A stretch of 64,000 nt of DNA from Arthrobacter alpinus (lineage in GTDB: Bacteria; Actinomycetota; Actinomycetes; Actinomycetales; Micrococcaceae): NCBI RefSeq assembly GCF_001294625.1, contig NZ_CP012677.1, positions 2,232,001 to 2,296,000 of the forward strand. The letters run 5' to 3'. Shown piece after piece: positions 17,815-28,579 of this stretch. The translations under genes were made by a program, and so were the position numbers. The number at the start of each line of letters is the position of its first letter. Position 1 is the first letter of the stretch. The notes beneath the pieces are model-generated. The model made no database searches. It was not told the origin of the DNA and was given only the letters and a program-made list of their open reading frames with translations.

Positions 17815-20445
17815 TCAGGACTTGCGCAGCAGCCTGGCCAGTTGACGGACTGAAACGTTGGGCATGTAGGCCTCCCCCACAGCTCGCCCGATGGCAGGCA
17901 GCGACAAGGCGTCCTGATACATCATGTACAACGTGCGGTGCCGGGGCTGGAAACGGCTCTTGAAGTGGGCCAGTGAGGCAAAGCCGTACACTGGTTCAAG
18001 CGTCCGTGCCAGCAGCCCCAGTATCCGCTCCATGGATGAATCCTCCAATGTGGCAAAAGGGTGCAGCGGCTCCTGTTCCCGAGGGCCACCCGCCTCCCGG
18101 GCCGCGCCCCAGGCCGCGCCGTCGGCGTCGGCGTCGGCGTCGGCTGCGGCTTCGGTGTCAGGGTTTGTCGACAGCGGTGATCCCGACAGTGAAATCGTGG
18201 AGACCTGATCCTTGAAGTGAAGCACTGCCTCGGCGATCAGGAATTCCATCACACCGTTGAAGGCGTCTGTGTTGCGCCGCATGAAATCAAGGGTCCAGCT
18301 GACTATGTCGCCATTGGAATACACCGGCAGCCAGCTGGTGACCCCGTGGATGCGCCCGCCTTCATCCACCGCCAGACAGAGCACGACGGCGTCGTCCTTG
18401 AGTTCGTTCACCCCACCCAAAGTGAAGCCCATCTCCGGCAGGGCCCGTCCCGACACCCACTCCTCAGAAATCTCATGAATTTGGGTGCGCATCCCGGTGG
18501 GAAGTTCCGAGTATCGCGACCATTGTGCCGTGATGTGCAACTTGGCCGCCTTGTTCAAGGCTGTGCGCACGTTTTGCCAGTCCTTGCCCTTGAATTCCAT
18601 GCTCTGGATGTCAAGCAGCGTCTCAGAGGCAACAGCCACCCGCCGGAAACCCCGCTCTCGCAAAGGCGTCCACAGCTCATCCGTCAACGAATACAAGCAT
18701 GGCGTCAAGGACTCCTGCCCACAGTGGTCCAGGAATTCATCCAGGGCGCTCTCAAAGTGGTCCCTCTCACCGATGGGGCCTCCCACTGTCACGGCCACGC
18801 CATAGTGTTCCTGGTAGGCGATGGCGACACTACCTGTGGCATTGAACCAGTAGTCGTTGTTGGGCCACTGGGTCATCCACGACAGCGAATCCCCACCGCG
18901 CCTCACCAGCCTCGCAGCCTTGGCCTTGTCACTGCCAGGCGAACCGTCCATGACCCGCCGGCTCAGAACCAGGGCCAGGACGCTCAACAGGCTTGCCAAC
19001 CACAAAACCGCCCCTCCCACACTGAAGAGCAGCATGGAAAAGAAGCCGTGCGGATACACGGCCGCACCATAGCTAAACGGGAACGGGTAGGGCAGCAGGA
19101 TCCTGGGCAAACTCGCAACAAGAGCTATCAGACCGTACTGGCCGTTGGCGTTGCCTTCAGCCACCCACGCCGCGGCGTACAGCGCCACGAAGACGCCCAG
19201 CAAAAGTGGTAGCAAGAGAAAAGCGCGACGGCGCAGCGCCGGGTCGGGGTCAATGTGAAAGTGTCGCCGAAACACCACCAGCAGCGCAGCTATCAAAAAC
19301 GGCACCAACACCACCGGCAGCACCTCCCACAGGGAAGCGTCGAAGCTGATCACCCGGTGGCCGTGCTGCACGGGCAAGCCAAACCCAGCAAAGACCTGCA
19401 GGTAAATGCCGCTGACCACACCTATGACCAGGTGCAGGTACACGGCCGTCCAGAGCGCGAATCGGTTTCCCCGACGCAGCCCCTCGGCGCACACCAACAA
19501 CAGCAGCACCGGCATCAGGGCCAGCAGGTGCCCACCCGGCCCCAGCAGGCCGGAACCGTGAGCCAAGGCCTGGCAGCCGCGTTCCGCGGCCGTGCAACTG
19601 CCTTGGATCTGGGTCAGGGTGGGAACCGGATGCAGTATCAGGTTCCGCAGGACGGCCAGCGGTCCTACCGGCGCGTGGACAAGTGCCGCAATGAGCGGAC
19701 CCATGGCAAATACCGCCACCACAATGGCAAGGTTGGTGCGCACTTCGCGACTGGTGGACCGGGCAATGATGGACCGCCCTGGTGCGGGCACAACGGCCAT
19801 GCCCAGGACCAGCCCCACCACTGCCCCCAGCAAGATCACCAGGTTTTGGGCGTGTCCCACATAGAGCGAAAGCATCACCGCCGCTGCCATGGTCAGCGCA
19901 CGGACCCGCCGGCGCCACATCACGCTGATCATCCGGCTGGCAGCCATCAGCGTCCCCACAGCCGCGGCGAAGGGGCCCAACAGGCTGGCATGGCTCATTC
20001 CCGTGAGCCATTCCATGTCTGCTGCCACACCCACCTCGACCGTCAAGGCAAAAAGTACGACGGCGACCAGCTGGGTTGAGAAGAAAAGTACGGCCGTGCG
20101 CCACGTGCGCATGGTGGTTTCCGCAAGTCCGAGCACGCCGGCCAAAACCACAATCGCGGCCAGCAAAGCTCCCGGGTTGGCGCTCAGGAACATAGTGGTG
20201 ACAATGGACCACCACTGCCCGTCCAACAAGTCCCGGCTTTGAAAGCCCCAAGGTTCGCTAACGGAGGTATGCAAATTCCCCAACGGCGATCCGAAACCGA
20301 ACCGTACCACCAGGGTGAGGACGATGACGGCCAGGGTGAAAGGTACCCGACGCACCCACGTACCGGCCGCCCGGGCAAGGCCTCCCCTGCGTCTGAGCTC
20401 CCCGTGCAGGGTGCCGACAGGAGGCGTCTTGTTTCCGGAGCTCAT
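17815..20445 (-). CDS. MprF-like phosphatidylglycerol aminoacyltransferase (rhomboid-like N-terminus plus DUF2156)
   Basis: An 876-residue membrane enzyme. The N-terminal half has a long run of about twelve hydrophobic segments beginning near residue 32. The C-terminal 330 residues form a soluble DUF2156/LPG-synthase domain with two GNAT-like folds, containing GVAVTVGGPIG, the FKGKDWQNVRTALNKA helix, and TLGGVNELKD. Such enzymes move an amino acid from aminoacyl-tRNA to phosphatidylglycerol or a diacylglycerol and flip the product, lowering envelope negative charge. A short Ala/Asp repeat (four GTCGGC hexamers, 18121-18144) interrupts the C-terminal domain near residue 770. The start ATG overlaps the esterase stop by ATGA. 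The amino acid used cannot be read from the sequence. Confidence 0.85.
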   Translation of the reverse strand: MSSGNKTPPVGTLHGELRRRGGLARAAGTWVRRVPFTLAVIVLTLVVRFGFGSPLGNLHTSVSEPWGFQSRDLLDGQWWSIVTTMFLSANPGALLAAIVVLAGVLGLAETTMRTWRTAVLFFSTQLVAVVLFALTVEVGVAADMEWLTGMSHASLLGPFAAAVGTLMAASRMISVMWRRRVRALTMAAAVMLSLYVGHAQNLVILLGAVVGLVLGMAVVPAPGRSIIARSTSREVRTNLAIVVAVFAMGPLIAALVHAPVGPLAVLRNLILHPVPTLTQIQGSCTAAERGCQALAHGSGLLGPGGHLLALMPVLLLLVCAEGLRRGNRFALWTAVYLHLVIGVVSGIYLQVFAGFGLPVQHGHRVISFDASLWEVLPVVLVPFLIAALLVVFRRHFHIDPDPALRRRAFLLLPLLLGVFVALYAAAWVAEGNANGQYGLIALVASLPRILLPYPFPFSYGAAVYPHGFFSMLLFSVGGAVLWLASLLSVLALVLSRRVMDGSPGSDKAKAARLVRRGGDSLSWMTQWPNNDYWFNATGSVAIAYQEHYGVAVTVGGPIGERDHFESALDEFLDHCGQESLTPCLYSLTDELWTPLRERGFRRVAVASETLLDIQSMEFKGKDWQNVRTALNKAAKLHITAQWSRYSELPTGMRTQIHEISEEWVSGRALPEMGFTLGGVNELKDDAVVLCLAVDEGGRIHGVTSWLPVYSNGDIVSWTLDFMRRNTDAFNGVMEFLIAEAVLHFKDQVSTISLSGSPLSTNPDTEAAADADADADGAAWGAAREAGGPREQEPLHPFATLEDSSMERILGLLARTLEPVYGFASLAHFKSRFQPRHRTLYMMYQDALSLPAIGRAVGEAYMPNVSVRQLARLLRKS
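18121..18144. repeat. GTCGGC x4 microsatellite inside the MprF-like gene
   Basis: Four perfect tandem GTCGGC hexamers, encoding Asp-Ala repeats on the minus strand. Slippage here would add or remove two residues per unit without shifting the frame, so length variation between strains is expected rather than phase variation. Confidence 0.8.
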
Positions 20446-21782
20446 TTAAAGCCCAGCCTGCCCTCTAGAAAACTCAAAGCGGACGGCAGGGCCGCGTTGG
20501 CCACAGCCCATGAATGTCCTCCGGGGAAAGACTCCCTGGTACTTACAATGCCTGCCTTGCGGGCAGCCTCCTCTAGGACCGTAATATTTTCGCTGTACAG
20601 CGCATCCGAATGCCCGGAGGCAAAAAGTCCCTGAACGTCCGGGTACTTGTTGATGCCAAGCAACGTCAGCGGGAGGATCGCATCGAAGGCTGCGGCATTG
20701 CCGTTGAACGCCTTATCGATGGTCACCTGGCGGTTGACCGCCAGGGCAGGTTCGCGTTCCGGCGAAATCGCCACAAATGACCGGAAGATATCGGGGTGCC
20801 GGGTCACCATCTGGAGCGCACACGTGCCGCCATAAGAGAATCCGCCCACGGCCCAATGGGCCGGGTTGGAATCAACCTCTAGATGGGAATTGATCCATTC
20901 CGGAACATCCTTGGCCATATAGCTGTCGGATTGGCCCAGATCCGAATTCATGCACATCGTGTTGGCCTCATCGCTTCCATTGGGATCAGGAATGACGACG
21001 ACGGGCGCGAGCCCGTCATGCGTGGCGGCAAACAGGTCAAGATCGTACTTTAGATTTGTGGCGGACAGCCACGACTCCGGAGATCCGGGTTGACCGCTGA
21101 CAAGGATCAGGACCGGCAGAAGGGGACGTTGTGGCGAAAAATATGCCGGTGGCAGGTACACCACGGCATTGCGTGCGTGAAAGCCGGAAAATTTGCCGGC
21201 AATGCCCACGGACCGGACCTCTCCCTGGGCGTTCGGCGCATCTGCCCCCGTCCATCGGGACCTGACAGGGGTTTTCATGAAACGTTGGGAGTTTTCGGCA
21301 GGGGCGGAATCAGGCACGCCCTGCGTCAAGACGGGGGCGCTCTGGATCAAACTCCCGATGGTCGGGTATTGACCGAAGTAAGCATTGATTTGCACGGCAC
21401 AGACCGTCACGACCAGGGCCATGGCAACCACTGCGGCGGTAGAACGCAGCACCGAGGTGTGCAGGGTGCCCGCACCCAAGCGGCGGTGGCGCATCAGACC
21501 GTCCACCGCCGTCGCACACCCCAAGATCACTGCCCACAGGGTGATCCCCACGTACAGCAAAACAGTGTTGGGGAGCTCTTCTGGCCACCAATACCAAAGG
21601 TGGATGACGGCCCAGCCACCGGCAAAACTCAGCACGGCCGCAAAGGCTGCACAAGCCAGCGCAAAAAACCACCACTTGACGCTGCGGCGAACCACCAGAA
21701 ACGCCAGGGCCACGGTACCTAGAACGAGGGCAATGGTGGGAAACGGTCCGGTGAGCAGGCTCAGGCCGTACACAAAATTCAA
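20442..21782 (-). CDS. membrane-anchored alpha/beta esterase, probable aminoacyl-phosphatidylglycerol hydrolase
   Basis: A 446-residue protein. Four hydrophobic segments occupy about residues 10-145. An exported esterase-D/antigen-85-like alpha/beta hydrolase domain follows from about 190: VYLPPAYF, the oxyanion-hole region ILVSGQPGSPESW, the nucleophile GGFSYGGTCAL, and the late His in FPGGHSWAVANAALP. It is directly upstream of, and overlaps by ATGA with, the MprF-like gene, so the two are co-translated. In Pseudomonas aeruginosa and Corynebacterium an esterase beside an aminoacyl-PG synthase removes the amino acid again, which is the basis of this call. A mycolyl-transferase-type role is the alternative, but there is no sign of mycolate genes here. 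Confidence 0.7.
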   Translation of the reverse strand: MNFVYGLSLLTGPFPTIALVLGTVALAFLVVRRSVKWWFFALACAAFAAVLSFAGGWAVIHLWYWWPEELPNTVLLYVGITLWAVILGCATAVDGLMRHRRLGAGTLHTSVLRSTAAVVAMALVVTVCAVQINAYFGQYPTIGSLIQSAPVLTQGVPDSAPAENSQRFMKTPVRSRWTGADAPNAQGEVRSVGIAGKFSGFHARNAVVYLPPAYFSPQRPLLPVLILVSGQPGSPESWLSATNLKYDLDLFAATHDGLAPVVVIPDPNGSDEANTMCMNSDLGQSDSYMAKDVPEWINSHLEVDSNPAHWAVGGFSYGGTCALQMVTRHPDIFRSFVAISPEREPALAVNRQVTIDKAFNGNAAAFDAILPLTLLGINKYPDVQGLFASGHSDALYSENITVLEEAARKAGIVSTRESFPGGHSWAVANAALPSALSFLEGRLGFK

Positions 21783-21870
21783 AATCCCACCGCTAATCTT
21801 GGTTCCAAGGCACCGAATCTCGGGGCACCGACTATGACACTAGCTCAGAATTTGCACAACCAGCTGGGAA

Positions 21871-22302
21871 CTAGCGCCACGTACCAATGCCCACGACGGG
21901 GCCGGCCTCCAGCCAAGAGGAAAGCCCGGTGTAGGCCCCAAACTTCATGGCCAGCAGGACGTCGGCCCCATTGTATTCCAACATGACAATCACGACGTCG
22001 GGCGGAACCCTGGTGAGTTCGGCCTCCGCAGGTGCGCGGCGGCCCACCATGACAATGGAACTACGCACCATTCTCAGGCGCGGCACTGGGCTTAACGAAA
22101 GGAGCCGGAACCATTCAAGGTCCGACTCCTGATAACGACAAACCCCCATCGCCCAGCGATTGTCCGCGAGGCAGATGGAGGCGTCAAACGTGCCGAGGGC
22201 GCGCCGCAATTGTATGCGGCGCACCCCAAACAGGCACAGTGCAATAACCACTGACAGGAATAGACCGGCCAGGACGATGAACGGGGTGCTGAGTTCGTTC
22301 AT
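21871..22302 (-). CDS. DUF2550 family membrane protein
   Basis: A 143-residue protein with one N-terminal transmembrane segment (about residues 5-26, FIVLAGLFLSVVIALCLFG) and a soluble domain carrying CLADNRWAMGVCRY and SSWLEAGPVVGIGTWR. It matches DUF2550, which follows atpC in many actinobacteria (Rv1312 position in M. tuberculosis). Function unknown. The start at 22302 is preferred to the longer frame from 22368, which would read into atpC. It is the last gene of the ATP synthase cluster on this strand. Confidence 0.82.
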   Translation of the reverse strand: MNELSTPFIVLAGLFLSVVIALCLFGVRRIQLRRALGTFDASICLADNRWAMGVCRYQESDLEWFRLLSLSPVPRLRMVRSSIVMVGRRAPAEAELTRVPPDVVIVMLEYNGADVLLAMKFGAYTGLSSWLEAGPVVGIGTWR

Positions 22303-22312
22303 CAATTGATTG

Positions 22313-22603
22313 CTAGCGAATCCTTGCGTTTGCTGATGCACCCTCTTGGAGGCGGGCACCATCAGCAACGATCACGACCCGGTTGCTGTCAACGGAGAAG
22401 AAGCCACCGTCGACGTCAACCGTGAAACGGTCGCCGTCCACGGGTGCGATCTCCAGCAAGCCCGGCGCCAAAACCGCGAGCAGCGGGGTGTGACCGGGCA
22501 GAATGCCGATCTCGCCCTCGCTGGTAAACCCCTTCACAAGGGTCGCTGTGCCAGACCACACAGCGTGGTCTGCCGCTACGATTTCAACTTCGAGATTAGC
22601 CAT
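22313..22603 (-). CDS. atpC: F1 ATP synthase epsilon subunit
   Basis: A 96-residue epsilon subunit consisting of the N-terminal beta-sandwich (ANLEVEIVAADHAVWSG, GEIGILPGHTPLLAVLAPG). The C-terminal helical hairpin that inhibits ATP hydrolysis in other bacteria is almost entirely absent. This short form is usual in Arthrobacter-type actinobacteria. It lies 2 bases after the atpD stop. Confidence 0.95.
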   Translation of the reverse strand: MANLEVEIVAADHAVWSGTATLVKGFTSEGEIGILPGHTPLLAVLAPGLLEIAPVDGDRFTVDVDGGFFSVDSNRVVIVADGARLQEGASANARIR

Positions 22604-22605
22604 GA

Positions 22606-24114
<1,509 letters not shown>

Positions 24115-25008
24115 CTACGAGGCGTTGAGCGCATCAGCGCCAGCAACAATCTCGGAGAGCTCCTGCGTAATCTCAGCCTGCCGGGCGTTGTTACGAAGTC
24201 GCGTGTACTTCTTGATCAGATCGCTGGCATTATCGCCCGCGGACTTCATAGCCCGCTGGCGTGCGGCAAGCTCGGAAGCTGCCGCCTGCAACAATGCTGC
24301 GAAGATGCGTGATTCGATGTACCGCGGCAACAAGGCGTCCAAGACGTCTTCCGGCTCCGGTTCAAACTCGTACAGCGGCAACAGGTCGGAGGAGGATTCA
24401 ACTTCTTCCTCCACGACTTCTAGTGGCAGCAGACGAATTACTGTCGGCTCCTGAACAACCATTGACTTGAACTGGGTGAAAACGACATGGATCTCATCCA
24501 CGCCCCCCTCTTCAAAGTCTGTTGCGAAGTCCTGCAGTAGGGCCTCGCGCAGTTCACGTGCAGTTTCAAATTCCGGGGAGTCAGTTCCACCGGTCCATAC
24601 CTTGGCGTAATCGCGGCCGCGGAAGTCAAAGTATGCCTGTGCCTTGCGGCCGACCAGGTAGGTCGTGACGTCTTTGCCATCTTCATGCAGCAATTCGATG
24701 AGGTGCTCCGCCTGCTTCAAAACGCTGGCGGAGTAGGAACCGGCAAGACCACGGTCTGAAGTCATCACCAATACCGCGGCCCGGCGGATCTGTGCGGGCT
24801 CGGTAGTTAGCGGGTGGTCGACCTCGGACTGGGACGCAACGGCAGAAACGGCACGGGTGATCGCATTGGAATACGGCAACGAAGCCGTGACACGTACCCG
24901 TGCCTTCCCAATACGGGACGCTGCGATAAGTTCCATCGCCTTGAAAATCTTCTGCATCGACGTGGTCGACGCGATCTTCTGGCGGTAAACCCGTATCTGG
25001 GCTCCCAT
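24115..25008 (-). CDS. atpG: F1 ATP synthase gamma subunit
   Basis: The 297-residue rotor shaft subunit. N-terminal coiled coil begins [14 protein letters not shown] with the conserved [14 protein letters not shown]. The C-terminal helix ends with the [12 protein letters not shown] region followed by [12 protein letters not shown]. An acidic actinobacterial loop ([19 protein letters not shown]) lies in the middle. All residues expected for coupling are in place. Confidence 0.97.
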   Translation of the reverse strand: MGAQIRVYRQKIASTTSMQKIFKAMELIAASRIGKARVRVTASLPYSNAITRAVSAVASQSEVDHPLTTEPAQIRRAAVLVMTSDRGLAGSYSASVLKQAEHLIELLHEDGKDVTTYLVGRKAQAYFDFRGRDYAKVWTGGTDSPEFETARELREALLQDFATDFEEGGVDEIHVVFTQFKSMVVQEPTVIRLLPLEVVEEEVESSSDLLPLYEFEPEPEDVLDALLPRYIESRIFAALLQAAASELAARQRAMKSAGDNASDLIKKYTRLRNNARQAEITQELSEIVAGADALNAS

Positions 25009-25079
25009 GTTTGTCCTTTCCTTTTCCTATACTTAGCTTGCCGGTCATCACGGACCGACAAGCTAAGTGGGAGATGGTG

Positions 25080-26717
25080 TCAGCGTTTCTGCTTGACGAT
25101 CTTTTCCTGGTCGACGTCCTCGGCGGCAAGTGCACCGAACTCTTCGTGGCCGGCGCCAACCAATTGGTCGTCGCCCTCCGCAAAGAAGCCCTTCTTGAAG
25201 TCGTCAATGTTGGACTTGAGCGCGTCAACAGTCGAGGGCTCGAGCAGGTTGGTTTCAGCCAACGTGGTCAAGATCGAAGTGCGGTGACGCAGGTGGTCAA
25301 GGAACTCGGTCTCAAAGCGGAGCACATCTTCCACCGGAACGTTGTCCAGGTATCCGTTGGTGCCCATCCAGATTGAAACAACCTGGTTCTCGATCGGGAA
25401 CGGAGCATACTGACCCTGCTTGAGCAGTTCCATCAAGCGCGCACCGCGTGTCAGTTGCTGCTTGGTCGCAGCATCCAGGTCCGAGGCGAACATGGCGAAT
25501 GCCTGCATGTCGCGGTACTGAGCCAGTTCCAGCTTCAAGGTACCGGCAACCTTCTTCATGGCCTTGACCTGTGCTGCACCACCGACGCGGGAAACAGAAA
25601 CACCCACATCCACTGCGGGGCGCTGGTTGGCGTTGAAGAGGTCAGACTGCAAGAAGATCTGGCCATCGGTAATGGAGATGACGTTGGTCGGGATGTACGC
25701 CGATACGTCGTTTGCCTTGGTTTCGATGATCGGCAAACCGGTCATCGAGCCTGCTCCGAGGGCATCGGAGAGCTTGGCACAACGTTCCAGCAGACGGGAG
25801 TGCAGGTAGAACACGTCACCCGGGTATGCCTCGCGGCCCGGCGGGCGTCGCAGCAACAGTGATACGGCACGGTAGGCTTCAGCCTGCTTGGACAGGTCGT
25901 CAAAGACGATCAAGACGTGCTTGCCCGCGTACATCCAGTGCTGGCCAATGGCCGAACCGGCGTAGGGAGCCAAGTACTTGAAACCGGCCGGGTCGGATGC
26001 CGGGGACGCCACAATGGTGGTGTATTCTAGGGCACCGTTGTCAGCCAGGGTCTGGCGAACAGCAGCAATAGTCGATGCCTTCTGGCCGATTGCCACGTAA
26101 ACGCAACGAACCTGCTTTTTGACATCGTTGGAGGCCCAGTTGGCCTTCTGGTTGATGATGGCGTCAACGGCCAAAGCCGTTTTGCCTGTCTGACGGTCAC
26201 CGATGATTAGCTGACGCTGACCTCGACCGATCGGGATCATGGCGTCAATAGCCTTCATACCGGTCTGCAGCGGCTCGTGAACCGACTTGCGCTCGGTGAC
26301 ACCAGGGGCCTGGAGCTCGAGGGCGCGACGGCCCTCGGACTCAATTTCACCCAGGTCATCGATCGGCTGGCCCAAGGGGTCAACGACGCGGCCAAGGAAT
26401 TTATCTCCCACCGGCACGGAGAGGATCTCCCCGGTGCGGTGAACCTGCTGGCCCTCGGCGATGCCGGCGAAGTCGCCAAGGACGACCACACCGATCTCGC
26501 GAGTGTCCAGGTTCTGGGCCAGGCCCAGTGTGCCGTCTTCGAAACGAAGCAGCTCGTTGGCCATGACAGAGGGAAGTCCCTCTACCTTGGCAATGCCGTC
26601 ACTTGCGGTGGTGACGCGGCCAACCTCGACGCGCTCTGCGTTGCCCGGTTCATAGGACGCTGCGAACTCATTCAAGGCATTGCGGACGTCGTCGGCATTG
26701 ATGGTCAAGTCGGCCAT
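25080..26717 (-). CDS. atpA: F1 ATP synthase alpha subunit
   Basis: The non-catalytic nucleotide-binding subunit, 545 residues. Walker A is [10 protein letters not shown], with the arginine-finger region in [14 protein letters not shown]. The C-terminal 40 residues are acidic ([15 protein letters not shown]). The gene is preceded by a 114-base gap from atpH containing two hairpins, unusual within this tight operon. Confidence 0.98.
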   Translation of the reverse strand: MADLTINADDVRNALNEFAASYEPGNAERVEVGRVTTASDGIAKVEGLPSVMANELLRFEDGTLGLAQNLDTREIGVVVLGDFAGIAEGQQVHRTGEILSVPVGDKFLGRVVDPLGQPIDDLGEIESEGRRALELQAPGVTERKSVHEPLQTGMKAIDAMIPIGRGQRQLIIGDRQTGKTALAVDAIINQKANWASNDVKKQVRCVYVAIGQKASTIAAVRQTLADNGALEYTTIVASPASDPAGFKYLAPYAGSAIGQHWMYAGKHVLIVFDDLSKQAEAYRAVSLLLRRPPGREAYPGDVFYLHSRLLERCAKLSDALGAGSMTGLPIIETKANDVSAYIPTNVISITDGQIFLQSDLFNANQRPAVDVGVSVSRVGGAAQVKAMKKVAGTLKLELAQYRDMQAFAMFASDLDAATKQQLTRGARLMELLKQGQYAPFPIENQVVSIWMGTNGYLDNVPVEDVLRFETEFLDHLRHRTSILTTLAETNLLEPSTVDALKSNIDDFKKGFFAEGDDQLVGAGHEEFGALAAEDVDQEKIVKQKR

Positions 26718-26743
26718 CTGCAGTCCCTGCTCTCCTAAGTTGT

Positions 26744-26835
26744 GGCTGCCACCTCAAAAGGTGTGGGCAGCAGCCTAAATGTTTGATTCAGTCTGTTGTG
26801 GACTGGCTGCTAGGAAACGAAAAACGTTTTCCTAG
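26744..26835 (-). promoter_or_regulatory. two hairpins in the atpH-atpA gap
   Basis: The outer stem pairs 26744-26749 with 26770-26775 around a CACCT/AGGTG inner pairing. The second stem pairs 26810-26819 with 26825-26835 (one bulged T at 26827) and covers the atpH stop codon. No T-run follows either on the minus strand, so they look like intercistronic RNA structures, for example to set the subunit ratio, rather than terminators. Confidence 0.4.
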
Positions 26836-27647
26836 ACTGCCAACCGGCGGCGAAGCTCGGCCAGCCGGGTGGCTGCGGTTGCGTCAACAACCTCATCCCC
26901 CACGGTAACCTTTATTCCGCCGACTAATGTCGGGTCGATATTGACATTGATCTTCAAATCGCGACCATAAAGATTGTTCAAGCCGGCCTGCAGACGACTC
27001 AATTGCTCTGCGCTCAGGTCACGGGTGACACTGACGAAGGCAATCCAACGCTGCTGGCGTTTGGCAACCAATTCCACGAACCGTTGCACCAGTGCCGTGG
27101 GCTTCAGTCCCCGGGGGGACACGACGGCCTGGCGGATCAACAGCGCCGACACTGCGCTGGCTTGGGGAAGCACCTTCAATGCCAGGGCACTCTTAGCTTC
27201 ATCTGTTGCCTGCGCATCATCAAGTGCACGCTGCAAATCATGACTGGACCCAACAACACGGATAAACGCGAAGAGTTCCTCTTCAAGCTTGTCCAGGTTG
27301 GCAGAGCCGTCAGCCTGACCTTCAGCAACCGCTATCGCTGCTGTTGCTGCCAAGACTTCCAATGCATCGCCAATGTCACGTGCCGAGCTCCAGCGTGAGG
27401 CAACCAGTGAAGCAAAAGTGGATTCTGCTTCCGTGCTGACCTTGCCACCGATGAGGGTAGAGACCAGGGCAGCCTTTTCGCCGCTCTCACGAGCCGGATC
27501 AGTCAGGGCGCGGCGCAGGCCGGCGTTGCTGTCCAGGAGTCCCAATATTCCAAAGAGCTCCTGGGCCAATGCGATTGACGCCGTGGCAAGCTTGGGCTCC
27601 AAAGACTGAAGTGCCGCTGCCAATGACGTGCTCGATACACCTGCCAT
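26832..27647 (-). CDS. atpH: F1Fo ATP synthase delta subunit
   Basis: A 271-residue stator subunit, longer than the roughly 180 residues of the E. coli protein but normal for actinobacteria. The conserved C-terminal region contains VNIDPTLVGGIKVTVGDEVVDAT. Its start ATG overlaps the atpF stop by one base (TAATG), so translation is coupled. A mycobacterial-type b-delta fusion is not present: atpF is a separate gene here. Confidence 0.96.
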   Translation of the reverse strand: MAGVSSTSLAAALQSLEPKLATASIALAQELFGILGLLDSNAGLRRALTDPARESGEKAALVSTLIGGKVSTEAESTFASLVASRWSSARDIGDALEVLAATAAIAVAEGQADGSANLDKLEEELFAFIRVVGSSHDLQRALDDAQATDEAKSALALKVLPQASAVSALLIRQAVVSPRGLKPTALVQRFVELVAKRQQRWIAFVSVTRDLSAEQLSRLQAGLNNLYGRDLKINVNIDPTLVGGIKVTVGDEVVDATAATRLAELRRRLAV

Positions 27648-28201
27648 TAGTTCGATACACCCGCGTTCTGCTGGTTTTCCAGATCGGACAGGAAACGCTC
27701 GACCACACGGTTGGAGCGTGCATCATCGTCAAGGGCTTCGCCGACAATTTTGCCCGCCAGCGACGTGGCCAAAGTTCCAACCTCGATGCGGAGGGAGTTC
27801 ACTGCGGCAACGCGCTCAGATTCAATCTGCACCTGGGCCTGCGCGGTGATGCGTGCAGATTCCTCTGCAGCCTTCGCCTTTAGGTCCGCCAAAATTTGTG
27901 CACCTTCTTCGCGTGCTGTCTCGCGGATGCTGTTGGCCTCGGTACGAGCCTCCGACAACTGCGCCTTGTACTGCTCCAAGAGGGCGTTGGCTTCAGCCTG
28001 GGCTTCTTCCGCCTTCTCAATCCCTCCCTCGATAGCTTCTACACGATCCGTGTAGGACTTCTCAAAGGCGGGTGCGATGAATTTCTTCACCACGTAGAGC
28101 AGGACAGCGAAAGCCACACCGGTGACCAGAATTTCCCACCAGTTAGGAATGAGCGGGTTGGCGCCCTCACTAGCAGCGAGGATTACTTCTGCGGTAATCA
28201 T
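27647..28201 (-). CDS. atpF: Fo ATP synthase b subunit
   Basis: The 184-residue peripheral-stalk subunit: a single transmembrane segment (about residues 20-42, WWEILVTGVAFAVLLYVV) followed by a long Ala/Glu-rich coiled coil (KAEEAQAEANALLEQYKAQLS). It overlaps the atpH start by one base. The gene is complete. Confidence 0.96.
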   Translation of the reverse strand: MITAEVILAASEGANPLIPNWWEILVTGVAFAVLLYVVKKFIAPAFEKSYTDRVEAIEGGIEKAEEAQAEANALLEQYKAQLSEARTEANSIRETAREEGAQILADLKAKAAEESARITAQAQVQIESERVAAVNSLRIEVGTLATSLAGKIVGEALDDDARSNRVVERFLSDLENQQNAGVSN

Positions 28202-28274
28202 TTCTCACTTATCCTTTTCTGTACTTTGTCCATAAACGCCAGCTCCCGAAGAGGGGAACCAAGTCGTTCTGGGA

Positions 28275-28484
28275 CTAAGCACCAATGACGAAGGCGAAGA
28301 CCAAGGCCAAGATGGCGAGAGCTTCTGCAAGGGCGAAGCCAAGCAGGGCGATCGGCTGGAGGATGCGCTGTGCTTCCGGCTGGCGTGCAACACCGTTGAT
28401 GTAAGCGGCGAAGATCATACCCACGCCAATTGCCGAACCGATGGTGGCCAGGCCGTAGCCGATCATATTAAGGGAGCCGTGCAT
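28275..28484 (-). CDS. atpE: Fo ATP synthase c subunit
   Basis: The 69-residue proteolipid forming the c-ring. Two transmembrane helices flank the polar loop ARQPEAQ (residues 33-39), and Glu54 in ALAEALAI is the ion-binding carboxylate. The sequence lacks the Na+-binding Gln/Ser pattern, so a proton ring is expected. A short CCGGC-GTTGT-GCCGG hairpin (28506-28520) lies just upstream of the ribosome-binding site, in the atpB-atpE gap. Confidence 0.97.
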   Translation of the reverse strand: MHGSLNMIGYGLATIGSAIGVGMIFAAYINGVARQPEAQRILQPIALLGFALAEALAILALVFAFVIGA

Positions 28485-28579
28485 TATTTCGTTCCTTTCA
28501 AGATACCGGCGTTGTGCCGGCAGGTTGTGAGGTGATTCTTTTTATTCGAGGAAAACTAGTAGGTGTTACTGGTGAAAAT

